The notes beneath the pieces were generated by a model, which was given only the letters and a program-made list of their open reading frames with translations, made no database searches and was not told where the DNA came from. A stretch of 64,000 bases of DNA from Primulina eburnea (Eukaryota; Streptophyta; Magnoliopsida; Lamiales; Gesneriaceae). The position numbers and the translations under genes were made by a program. Shown one piece after another: positions 1-12,600 of this stretch (position 1 is its first letter; every line of letters begins with the position of its first letter). The stretch covers positions 1 through 64,000 of the forward strand of contig NW_027331385.1 of NCBI RefSeq assembly GCF_022965805.1. Direction: 5' to 3'.

Positions 1-2106
1 TATTGTTTCTGGTCGCGATGTTAAATTCTTGAGTTACTTTTGGAAGACTTTATGGGCTAAACTTGGCACAAAATTGTTGTTTTCTACTACTTGTCATCCT
101 CAAACGGATGGACAAACTGAAGTTGTCAATAGAACTTTTGGCACATTTTATAGCTTCTCATAAAACCGATGATGCTTCAAACATTGCGGATTTGTTCTTT
201 AGAGAAGTCGCTAGGTTGCATGGAATGCCTAGGACTATTGTTTCTGGTCGCGATGTTAAATTCTTGAGTTACTTTTGGAATACTTTATGGGCTAAACTCT
301 GCACAAAATTGTTGTTTTCTACTACTTGTCATCCTCAAACGGATGGACAAACTGAAGTTGTCAATAGAACTTTGGGAACACTTTTGCGTGCTATTATTAA
401 AAAGAACTTGGATTGACATTTCTATGGACTTTATTTTGGGGTTGCCTAGGACTAAGAAGGAGAGGGATTCTATTTTGGTTGTTGTGGATAGATTCTCTAA
501 GACGGCACATTTTATAGCTTGTCATAAAACCGATGATGCTTCAAACATTGCGGATTTGTTCTTTAGAGAAGTCGCTAGGTTGCATGGAATGCTTAGGACT
601 ATTGTTTCTGGTCGCGATGTTAAATTCTTGAGTTACTTTTGGAATACTTTATGGGCTAAACTTGGCACAAAATTGTTGTTTTCTACTACTTGTCATCCTA
701 AAACGGATGGACAAACTGAAATTGTCAATAGAACTTTGGGAACACTTTGGCGTGTTATTCTTAAAAAGAACTTGAGTTGACATTTCTATGGACTTTATTT
801 TGGGGTTGCCTAGGACTAAGAAGGGGATGGATTCTATTTTTGTTGTTGTGGATAGATTCTCTAAGATGGCACATTTTATAGCTTGTTATATAACCGATGA
901 TGCTTCAAACATTGCGGATTTTTTCTTTAGAGAAGTCGTTAGGTTGCATGGCATGCCTAGGAATATTGTTTCTGGTCGCGATGTTAAATTTTTGAATTAC
1001 TTTTGGAATACTTTATGGGCTAAACTTGGCACAAAATTGTTGTTTTCTACTACCTGTCATCCTCAAACGTATGGACAAACTGAAGTTGTCAATAGAACTT
1101 TGAGAACACTTTTGCGTGCTATTCTTAAAAGGAACTTGGATTGACATTTCTATGGACTTTATTTTGGGGTTTCCTAGGACTAAGAAGGGGAGGGATTCTA
1201 TTTTTGTTGTTGTGGATAGATTCTCTAAGATGGCACATTTTATAGCTTGTTATAAAACCGATGATGCTTCAAACATTGCGGATTTTTTCTTTAGAGAAGT
1301 CGTTATGTTGCATGGCATGCCTAGGACTATTGTTTCTGGTCGCGATGTTAAATTCTTGAGTTACTTTTGGAAGACTTTATGGGCTAAACTTGGCACAAAA
1401 TTGTTGTTTTCTACTACTTGTCATCCTCAAACGGATGGACAAACTGAAGTTGTCAATAGAACTTTTGGCACATTTTATAGCTTGTCATAAAACCGATGAT
1501 GCTTCAAACATTGCGGATTTGTTCTTTAGAGAAGTCGCTAGGTTGCATGGAATGCCTAGGACTATTGTTTCTGGTCGCGATGTTAAATTCTTGAGTTACT
1601 TTTGGAATACTTTATGGGCTAAACTCTGCACAAAATTGTTGTTTTCTACTACTTGTCATCCTCAAACGGATGGACAAACTGAAGTTGTCAATAGAACTTT
1701 GGGAACACTTTTGCGTGCTATTATTAAAAAGAACTTGGATTGACATTTCTATGGACTTTATTTTGGGGTTGCCTAGGACTAAGAAGGAGAGGGATTCTAT
1801 TTTGGTTGTTGTGGATAGATTCTCTAAGACGGCACATTTTATAGCTTGTCATAAAACCGATGATGCTTCAAACATTGCGGATTTGTTCTTTAGAGAAGTC
1901 GCTAGGTTGCATGGAATGCTTAGGACTATTGTTTCTGGTCGCGATGTTAAATTCTTGAGTTACTTTTGGAATACTTTATGGGCTAAACTTGGCACAAAAT
2001 TGTTGTTTTCTACTACTTGTCATCCTAAAACGGATGGACAAACTGAAATTGTCAATAGAACTTTGGGAACACTTTGGCGTGTTATTCTTAAAAAGAACTT
2101 GAGTTG
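1..2106 (+). repeat. 1327-bp segmental duplication within the array
   Basis: Positions 1 to about 779 recur at about 1328-2106 almost unchanged, a 1327-bp shift made of three 364-bp monomers plus one 235-bp truncated monomer. The 145-codon open frame at 343-780 is identical in sequence to that at 1670-2107. Similarity falls in the following monomer (788-1144 against 2115-2471), which marks the duplication edge. Confidence 0.8.
1143..1741 (+). repeat. Truncated 235-bp monomer (first complete example)
   Basis: A normal monomer is followed by one lacking 129 bp. At 1465/1466 the sequence jumps from aatagaacttt to tggcacatttta, deleting the KKNL/WIDIS junction through the FSKM codons. The same junction occurs at 138/139, 5702/5703 and 12121/12122, giving the 599-bp junction spacings at 1143-1741, 5380-5978 and 11799-12397. 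One deletion event later spread by duplication explains all four. Confidence 0.85.
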
Positions 2107-5100
2107 ACATTTCTATGGACTTTATTTTTGGGTTGCCTAGGACTAAGAAGGGGATGGATTCTATTTTTGTTGTTGTGGATAGATTCTCTAAGATGGCACA
2201 TTTTATAGCTTGTTATAAAACCGATGATGCTTCAAATATTGCGGATTTGTTCTTTATAGAAGTCGTTAGGTTGCATGGCATGCCTAGGACTATTATTTCT
2301 GGTCGCGATGTTAAATTCTTTAGTTACTTTTGGAAGACTTTATGGTCTAAACTTGACACAAAATTGTTGTTTTCTACTACTTGTCATCCTCAAACGGATG
2401 GACAAACTGAAGTTGTCAATAGAACTTTGAGAACACTTTTGCGTGATATTCTTAAAAAGAACTTGGATTGACATTTCTAGGGACTTTATTTTGGGGTTGC
2501 CTAGGAATAAGAAGGGGAGGGATTCTATTTTTGTTGTTATGGATAGATTCTCTAATATGGCACATTTTATAGCTTGTCATAAAACAGATGATGCTTCAAA
2601 TATTGCAGATTTGTTCTTTAGAGAAGTCGCTAGGTTGCATGGCATGCCTAGGACTATTATTTCTGGTCGCGATGTTAAATTATTTAGTTACTTTTGGAAG
2701 ACTTTATGGGCTAAACTTGGCACAAAATTGTTGATTTCTACTACTTGTCATCCTCAAACGGATGGACAAACTGAAGTTGTCAATAGAACTTTGTGAACAC
2801 TTTTGCGTGCTATTATTAAAAAGAACTTGGATTGACATTTCTATGGACTTTATTTTGGGGTTGCCTAGGAATAAGAAGGGGAGGGATTCTATTTTTGTTG
2901 TTATGGATAGATTCTCTAATATGGCACATTTTATAGCTTGTCATAAAACAGATGATGCTTCAAACATTGCAGATTTGTTCTTTAGAGAAGTCGCTAGGTT
3001 GCATGGCATGCCTAGGACTATTATTTCTGGTCGCGATGTTAAATTATTTAGTTACTTTTGGAAGACTTTATGGGATAAACTTGGCACAAAATTGTTGATT
3101 TCTACTACTTGTCATCCTCAAACGGATGGACAAACTGAAGTTGTCAATAGAACTTTGAGAACACTTTTGCGTGATATTCTTAAAAAGAACTTGGATTGAC
3201 ATTTCTAGGGACTTTATTTTGGGGTTGCCTAGGAATAAGAAGGGGAGGGATTCTATTTTTGTTGTTATGGATAGATTCTCTAATATGGCACATTTTATAG
3301 CTTGTCATAAAACAGATGATGCTTCAAACATTGTAGATTTGTTCTTTAGAGAAGTCGCTAGGTTGCATGGCATGCCTAGGACTATTATTTCTGGTCGCGA
3401 TGTTAAATTTTGAGTTACTTTTGGAATACTTTATGGGCTAAACTTGGCACAAAATTGTTGTTTTCTACTACTTGTCATCCTCAAACGGATGGACAAACTG
3501 AAGTTGTCAATAGAACTTTGAGAACACTTTTGCGTGATATTCTTAAAAAGAACTTGGATTGACATTTCTAGGGACTTTATTTTGGGGTTGCCTAGGAATA
3601 AGAAGGGGAGGGATTCAATTTTTGTTGTTATGGATAGATTCTCTAATATGGCACATTTTATAGCTTGTCATAAAACAGATGATGCTTCAAATATTGCAGA
3701 TTTGTTCTTTAGAGAAGTCGCTAGGTTGCATGGCATGCCTAGGACTATTATTTCTGGTCGCGATGTTAAATTATTTAGTTACTTTTGGAAGACTTTATGG
3801 GCTAAACTTGGCACAAAATTGTTGATTTCTACTACTTGTCATCCTCAAACGGATGGACAAACTGAAGTTGTCAATAGAACTTTGTGAACACTTTTGCGTG
3901 CTATTATTAAAAAGAACTTGGATTGACATTTCTATGGACTTTATTTTGGAGTTGCCTAGGAATAAAAAGGGGAGGGATTCTATTTTTGTTGTTATGGATA
4001 GATTCTCTAATATGGCACATTTTATAGCTTGTCATAAAACAGATGATGCTTCAAACATTGCAGATTTGTTCTTTAGAGAAGTCGCTAGGTTGCATGGCAT
4101 GCGTAGGACTATTATTTCTGGTCGCGATGTTAAATTATTTAGTTACTTTTGGAAGACTTTATGGGCTAAACTTGGCACAAAATTGTTGTTTTCTACTACT
4201 TGTCATCTTCAAACGGATGGACAAACTGAAGTTGTCAATAGAACTTTGGGAACACTTTTGCGTGCTATTATTAAAAAGAACTTGGATTGACATTTCTATG
4301 GACTTTATTTTGGGGTTGCCGAGGACTAAGAAGGGGACGGATTCTATTTTTGTTGTTGTGGATAGATTCTCTAATATGGCACATTTTATAGCTTGTCATA
4401 AAACAGATGATGCTTCAAACATTGCAGATTTGTTCTTTAGAGAAGTCGCTAGGTTGCATGGCATGCCTAGGACTATTATTTCTGGTCGCGATGTTAAATT
4501 ATTTAGTTACTTTTTGAAGACTTTATGGGCTAAACTTGGCACAAAATTGTTGATTTCTACTACTTGTCATCCTCAAACGGATGGACAAACTGAAGTTGTC
4601 AATAAAACTTTGAGAACACTTTTGCGTGATATTCTTAAAAAGAACTTGGATTGACATTTCTAGGGACTTTATTTTGGGGTTGCCTAGGAATAAGAAGGGG
4701 AGGGATTCTATTTTTGTTGTTTTGGATAGATTCTATAATATGGCACATTTTATAGCTTGTCATAAAACAGATGATGCTTCAAACATTGTAGATTTGTTCT
4801 TTAGAGAAGTCGCTAGGTTGCATGGCATGCCTAGGACTATTATTTCTGGTCGCGATGTTAAATTTTGAGTTACTTTTGGAATACTTTATGGGCTAAACTT
4901 GGCACAAAATTGTTGTTTTCTACTACTTGTCATCCTCAAACGGATGGACAAACTGAAGTTGTCAATAGAACTTTGAGAACACTTTTGCGTGATATTCTTA
5001 AAAAGAACTTGGATTGACATTTCTAGGGACTTTATTTTGGGGTTGCCTAGGAATAAGAAGGGGAGGGATTCTATTTTTGTTGTTATGGATAGATTCTCTA

Positions 5101-5379
5101 ATATGGCACATTTTATAGCTTGTCATAAAACAGATGATGCTTCAAACATTGCAGATTTGTTCTTTAGAGAAGTCGCTAGGTTGCATGGCATGCCTAGGAC
5201 TATTATTTCTCGTCGCGATGTTAAATTATTTAGTTACTTTTGGAAGACTTTATGGGCTAAACTTGGCACAAAATTGTTGATTTCTACTACTTGTCATCCT
5301 CAAACGGATGGACAAACTGAAGTTGTCAATAGAACTTTGAGAACAATTTTGCGTGCTATTCTTAAAAAGAACTTGGATT
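1143..5379 (+). repeat. 4237-bp higher-order repeat, copy 1
   Basis: Twelve monomers forming one higher-order unit: nine of 364 bp, two of 363 bp and one truncated to 235 bp, total 4237 bp. Every junction in this block recurs 4237 bp downstream (1742/5979, 2106/6343, 2470/6707, 3198/7435, 4653/8890). Shared private variants include stop-generating or frame-changing sites such as aaattttgag at 3408 and 7645. Confidence 0.9.
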
Positions 5380-8300
5380 GACATTTCTATGGACTTTATT
5401 TTGGGGTTTTCTAGGACTAAGAAGGGGAGGGATTCTATTTTTGTTGTTGTGGATAGATTCTCTAAGATGGCACATTTTATAGCTTGTTATAAAACCGATG
5501 ATGCTTCAAACATTGCGGATTTTTTCTTTAGAGAAGTCGTTATGTTGCATGGCATGCCTAGGACTATTGTTTCTGGTCGCGATGTTAAATTCTTGAGTTA
5601 CTTTTGGAAGACTTTATGGGCTAAACTTGGCACAAAATTGTTGTTTTCTACTACTTGTCATCCTCAAACGGATGGACAAACTGAAGTTGTCAATAGAACT
5701 TTTGGCACATTTTATAGCTTCTCATAAAACCGATGATGCTTCAAACATTGCGGATTTGTTCTTTAGAGAAGTCGCTAGGTTGCATGGAATGCCTAGGACT
5801 ATTGTTTCTGGTCGCGATGTTAAATTCTTGAGTTACTTTTGGAATACTTTATGGGCTAAACTCTGGACAAAATTGTTGTTTTCTACTACTTGTCATCCTC
5901 AAACGGATGGACAAACTGAAGTTGTCAATAGAACTTTGGGAACACTTTTGCGTGCTATTATTAAAAAGAACTTGGATTGACATTTCTATGGACTTTATTT
6001 TGGGGTTGCCTAGGACTAAGAAGGGGAGGGATTCTATTTTGGTTGTTGTGGATAGATTCTCTAAGACGGCACATTTTATAGCTTGTCATAAAACCGATGA
6101 TGCTTCAAACATTGCGGATTTGTTCTTTAGAGAAGTCGCTAGGTTGCATGGAATGCTTAGGACTATTGTTTCTGGTCGCGATGTTAAATTCTTGAGTTAC
6201 TTTTGGAATACTTTATGGGCTAAACTTGGCACAAAATTGTTGTTTTCTACTACTTGTCATCCTAAAACGGATGGACAAACTGAAATTGTCAATAGAACTT
6301 TGGGAACACTTTGGCGTGTTATTCTTAAAAAGAACTTGAGTTGACATTTCTATTGACTTTATTTTGGGGTTGCCTAGGACTAAGAAGGGGATGGATTCTA
6401 TTTTTGTTGTTGTGGATAGATTCTCTAAGATGGCACATTTTATAGCTTGTTATAAAACCGATGATGCTTCAAATATTGCGGATTTGTTCTTTATAGAAGT
6501 CGTTAGGTTGTATGGCATGCCTAGGACTATTATTTCTGGTCGCGATGTTAAATTCTTTAGTTACTTTTGGAAGACTTTATGGTCTAAACTTGGCACAAAA
6601 TTGTTGTTTTCTACTACTTGTCATCCTCAAACGGATGGACAAACTGAAGTTGTCAATAGAACTTTGAGAACACTTTTGCGTGATATTCTTAAAAAGAACT
6701 TGGATTGACATTTCTAGGGACTTTATTTTGGGGTTGCCTAGGAATAAGAAGGGGAGGGATTCTATTTTTGTTGTTATGGATAGATTCTCTAATATGGCAC
6801 ATTTTATAGCTTGTCATAAAACAGATGATGCTTCAAATATTGCAGATTTGTTCTTTAGAGAAGTCGCTAGGTTGCATGGCATGCCTAGGACTATTATTTC
6901 TGGTCGCGATGTTAAATTATTTAGTTACTTTTGGAAGACTTTATGGGCTAAACTTGGCACAAAATTGTTGATTTCTACTACTTGTCATCCTCAAACGGAT
7001 GGACAAACTGAAGTTGTCAATAGAACTTTGTGAACACTTTTGCGTGCTATTATTAAAAAGAACTTGGATTGACATTTCTATGGACTTTATTTTGGGGTTG
7101 CCTAGGAATAAGAAGGGGAGGGATTCTATTTTGGTTGTTATGGATAGATTCTCTAATATGGCACATTTTATAGCTTGTCATAAAACAGATGATGCTTCAA
7201 ACATTGCAGATTTGTTCTTTAGAGAAGTCGCTAGGTTGCATGGCATGCCTAGGACTATTATTTCTGGTCGCGATGTTAAATTATTTAGTTACTTTTGGAA
7301 GACTTTATGGGCTAAACTTGGCACAAAATTGTTGATTTCTACTACTTGTCATCCTCAAACGGATGGACAAACTGAAGTTGTCAATAGAACTTTGAGAACA
7401 CTTTTGCGTGATATTCTTAAAAAGAACTTGGATTGACATTTCTAGGGACTTTATTTTGGGGTTGCCTAGGAATAAGAAGGGGAGGGATTCTATTTTTGTT
7501 GTTATGGATAGATTTTCTAATATGGCACATTTTATAGCTTGTCATAAAACAGATGATGCTTCAAACATTGTAGATTTGTTCTTTAGAGAAGTCGCTAGGT
7601 TGCATGGCATGCCTAGGACTATTATTTCTGGTCGCGATGTTAAATTTTGAGTTACTTTTGGAATACTTTATGGGCTAAACTTGGCACAAAATTGTTGTTT
7701 TCTACTACTTGTCATCCTCAAACGGATGGACAAACTGAAGTTGTCAATAGAACTTTGAGAACACTTTTGCGTGATATTCTTAAAAAGAACTTGGATTGAC
7801 ATTTCTAGGGACTTTATTTTGGGGTTGCCTAGGAATAAGAAGGGGAGGGATTCAATTTTTGTTGTTATGGATAGATTCTCTAATATGGCACATTTTATAG
7901 CTTGTCATAAAACAGATGATGCTTCAAATATTGCAGATTTGTTCTTTAGAGAAGTCGCTAGGTTGCATGGCATGCCTAGGACTATTATTTCTGGTCGCGA
8001 TGTTAAATTATTTAGTTACTTTTGGAAGACTTTATGGGCTAAACTTGGCACAAAATTGTTGATTTCTACTACTTGTCATCCTCAAACGGATGGACAAACT
8101 GAAGTTGTCAATAGAACTTTGTGAACACTTTTGCGTGCTATTATTAAAAAGAACTTGGATTGACATTTCTATGGACTTTATTTTGGGGTTGCCTAGGAAT
8201 AAGAAGGGGAGGGATTCTATTTTTGTTGTTATGGATAGATTCTCTAATATGGCACATTTTATAGCTTGTCATAAAACAGATGATGCTTCAAACATTGCAG

Positions 8301-9616
8301 ATTTGTTCTTTAGAGAAGTCGCTAGGTTGCATGGCATGCCTAGGACTATTATTTCTGGTCGCGATGTTAAATTATTTAGTTACTTTTGGAAGACTTTATG
8401 GGCTAAACTTGGCACAAAATTGTTGTTTTCTACTACTTGTCATCTTCAAACGGATGGACAAACTGAAGTTGTCAATAGAACTTTGGGAACACTTTTGCGT
8501 GCTATTATTAAAAAGAACTTGGATTGACATTTCTATGGACTTTATTTTGGGGTTGCCTAGGACTAAGAAGGGGAGGGATTCTATTTTGGTTGTTGTGGAT
8601 AGATTCTCTAAGACGGCACATTTTATAGCTTGTCATAAAACAGATGATGCTTCAAACATTGCAGATTTGTTCTTTAGAGAAGTCGCTAGGTTGCATGGCA
8701 TGCCTAGGACTATTATTTCTGGTCGCGATGTTAAATTATTTAGTTACTTTTGGAAGACTTTATGGGCTAAACTTGGCACAAAATTGTTGATTTCTACTAC
8801 TTGTCATCCTCAAACGGATGGACAAACTGAAGTTGTCAATAAAACTTTGAGAACACTTTTGCGTGATATTTTTAAAAAGAACTTGGATTGACATTTCTAG
8901 GGACTTTATTTTGGGGTTGCCTAGGAATAAGAAGGGGAGGGATTCTATTTTTGTTGTTATGGATAGATTCTCTAATATGGCACATTTTATAGCTTGTCAT
9001 AAAACAGATGATGCTTCAAACATTGTAGATTTGTTCTTTAGAGAAGTCGCTAGGTTGCATGGCATGCCTAGGACTATTATTTCTGGTCGCGATGTTAAAT
9101 TTTGAGTTACTTTTGGAATACTTTATGGGCTAAACTTGGCACAAAATTGTTGTTTTCTACTACTTGTCATCCTCAAACGGATGGACAAACTGAAGTTGTC
9201 AATAGAACTTTGAGAACACTTTTGCGTGATATTCTTAAAAAGAACTTGGATTGACATTTCTAGGGACTTTATTTTGGGGTTGCCTAGGAATAAGAAGGGG
9301 AGGGATTCTATTTTTGTTGTTATGGATAGATTCTCTAATATGGCACATTTTATAGCTTGTCATAAAACAGATGATGCTTCAAACATTGCAGATTTGTTCT
9401 TTAGAGAAGTCGCTAGGTTGCATGGCATGCCTAGGACTATTATTTCTCGTCGCGATGTTAAATTATTTAGTTACTTTTGGAAGACTTTATGGGCTAAACT
9501 TGGCACAAAATTGTTGATTTCTACTACTTGTCATCCTCAAACGGATGGACAAACTGAAGTTGTCAATAGAACTTTGAGAACACTTTCGCGTGATATTCTT
9601 AAAAAGAACTTGGATT
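5380..9616 (+). repeat. 4237-bp higher-order repeat, copy 2
   Basis: Second copy, directly abutting the first and matching it junction for junction. Only scattered single-base differences were seen, for example agaaggggacgg at 4328 against agaaggggaggg at 8565. The direct adjacency indicates duplication of a roughly 4.2-kb block by unequal exchange after the truncated monomer had formed. Confidence 0.9.
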
Positions 9617-12600
9617 GACATTTCTAGGGACTTTATTTTGGGGTAGCCTAGGAATAAGAAGGGGAGGGATTCTATTTTTGTTGTTATGGATAGATTCTCT
9701 AATATGGCACATTTTATAGCTTGTCATAAAACAGATGATGCTTCAAACATTGCAGATTTGTTCTTTAGAGAAGTCGCTAGGTTGCATGGCATGCCTAGGA
9801 CTATTATTTCTGGTCGCGATGTTAAATTTTGAGTTACTTTTGGAATACTTTATGGGCTAAACTTGGCACAAAATTGTTGTTTTCTACTACTTGTCATCCT
9901 CAAACGGATGGACAAACTGAAGTTGTCAATAGAACTTTGAGAACACTTTTGCGTGATATTCTTAAAAAGAACTTGGATTGACATTTCTAGGGACTTTATT
10001 TTGGGGTTGCCTATGAATAAGAAGGGGAGGGATTCTATTTTTGTTGTTATGGATAGATTCTCTAATATGGCACATTTTATAGCTTGTCATAAAACAGATG
10101 ATGCTTCAAACATTGCAGATTTGTTCTTTAGAGAAGTCGCTAGGTTGCATGGTATGCCTAGTACTATTATTTCTGGTCGCGATGTTAAATTATTTAGTTA
10201 CTTTTGGAAGATATATGGGCTAAACTTGGCACAAAATTGTTGATTTCTACTACTTGTCATCCTCAAACGGATGGACAAACTGAAGTTGTCAATAGAACTT
10301 TAGGAACACTTTTGCGTGCTATTATTAAAAAGAACTTGGATTGACATTTCTATGGACTTTATTTTGGGGTTGCCTAGGACTAAGAAGGGGAGGGATTCTA
10401 TTTTTGTTGTCGTGGATAGATTCTCAAAGATGGCACATTTTATAGCTTGTCATAAAACCGATGATGCTTCAAACATGGCGGATTTGTTCTTTAGAGAAGT
10501 CGCTAGGTTGCATTGAATGCCTAGGACTATTGTTTCTGGTCGCGATGTTAAATTCTTGAGTTACTTTTGGAATACTTTATGGGCTAAACTTGGCACAAAA
10601 TTGCTGTTTTCTACTACTTGTCATCTTCAAACGGATGGACAAACTGAAGTTGTCAATAGAACTTTGGGAACACTTTTGCGTGCTATTATTAAAAAGAACT
10701 TGGATTGACATTTCTATGGACTTTATTTTGGGGTTGCCTAGGACTAAGAAGGGGAGGGATTCTATTTTGGTTGTTGTGGATAGACTCTCTAAGACGGCAC
10801 ATTTTATAGCTTGTCATAAAACCGATGATGCTTCAAACATTGCGGATTTGTTCTTTAGAGAAGTCGCTAGGTTGCATGGAATGCTTATGACTATTGTTTC
10901 TGGTCGCGATGTTAAATTCTTGAGTTACTTTTGGAATACTTTATGGGCTAAACTTGACACAAAATTGTTGTTTTCTACTACTTGTCATCTTCAAACGGAT
11001 GGACAAACTGAAGTTGTCAATAGAACTTTGGGAACACTTTTGCGTGCTATTCTTAAAAAGAACTTGGATTGACATTTCTATGGACTTTATTTTGGGGTTG
11101 CCTAGGACTAAGAAGTTGATGTATTCTATTTTTGTTGTTGTGGATAGATTCTCTAAGATGGCACATTTTATAGCTTGTTATAAAACCGATGATGCTTCAA
11201 ACATTGCGGATTTGTTCTTTAGAGAAGTCGCTAGGTTGCATGGAATGCTTACGACAATTGTTTCTGGTCGCGATGTTAAATTTTTGAGTTAATTTTGGAA
11301 TACTTTACGGGCTAAACTTGGCACAAAATTGTTGTTTTCTACTACTTTTCATCCTCAAACGGATGTACAAACTGAAGTTGTCAATAGAACTTTGGGAAAA
11401 CTTTTGCGTGCTATTCTTAAAAAGAACTTGGATTGACATTTCTATGGACTTTATTTTGGGGTTGCCTAGGACTAAGAAGGGGAGGGATTCTATTTTTGTT
11501 GTTGTGGATATATTATCTAAGATGGCACATTTTATAGCTTGTTATAAAACCGATGATGCTTCAAACATTGCGGATTTTTTCTTTAGAGAAGTCGTTAGGT
11601 TGCATGGCATGCCTAGGACTATTGTTTCTGGTCGCGATGTTAAATTCTTGAGTTACTTTTGGAATACTTTATGGGCTAAACTTGGCACAAAATTGTTGTT
11701 TTCTACTACTTGTCATCTTCAAACGGATGGACAAACTGAAGTTGTCAATAAAACTTTGGGAACACTTTTGCGTGCTATTCTTAAAAAGAACTTGGATTGA
11801 CATTTCTATGGACTTTATTTTGGGGTTGCCTAGGACTAAGAAGGGGATGGATTCTATTTTTGTTGTTGTGGATAGATTCTCTAAGATGGCACATTTTATA
11901 GCTTGTTATAAAACCGATGATGCTTCAAACATTGCGGATTTTTTCTTTAGAGAAGTCGTTAGGTTGCATGGCATGCCTAGGACTATTGTTTCTGGTCGCG
12001 ATGTTAAATTCTTGAGTTACTTTTGGAAGACTTTATGGGCTAAACTTGGCACAAAATTGTTGTTTTCTACTACTTGTCATCCTCAAACGGATGGACAAAC
12101 TGAAGTTGTCAATAGAACTTTTGGCACATTTTATAGCTTGTCATAAAACCGATGATGCTTCAAACATTGCGGATTTGTTCTTTAGAGAAGTCGCTAGGTT
12201 GCATGGAATGCCTAGGACTATTGTTTCTGGTCGCGATGTTAAATTCTTGAGTTACTTTTCGAAGACTTTATGGGCTAAACTTGACACAAAATTGTTGTTT
12301 TCTACTACTTGTCATCCTCAAACGGATGGACAAACTGAAGTTGTCATTAGAACTTTGACAACACTTTTGCGTGCTATTCTTAAAAAGAACTTGGATTGAC
12401 ATTTCTATGGACTTTATTTTGGGGCTGCCTAGGACTAAGAAGAGGAGGGATACTATTTTTGTTGTTGTGGAAAGATTCTCTAAGATGGCACATTTTATAG
12501 CTTGTCATAAAACCGATGAAGCTTCAAACATTGCGGATTTGTTCTTTAGAGAAGTCGCTAGGTTGCATGGCATGCCTAGGACTATTATTTCTGGTCGCGA

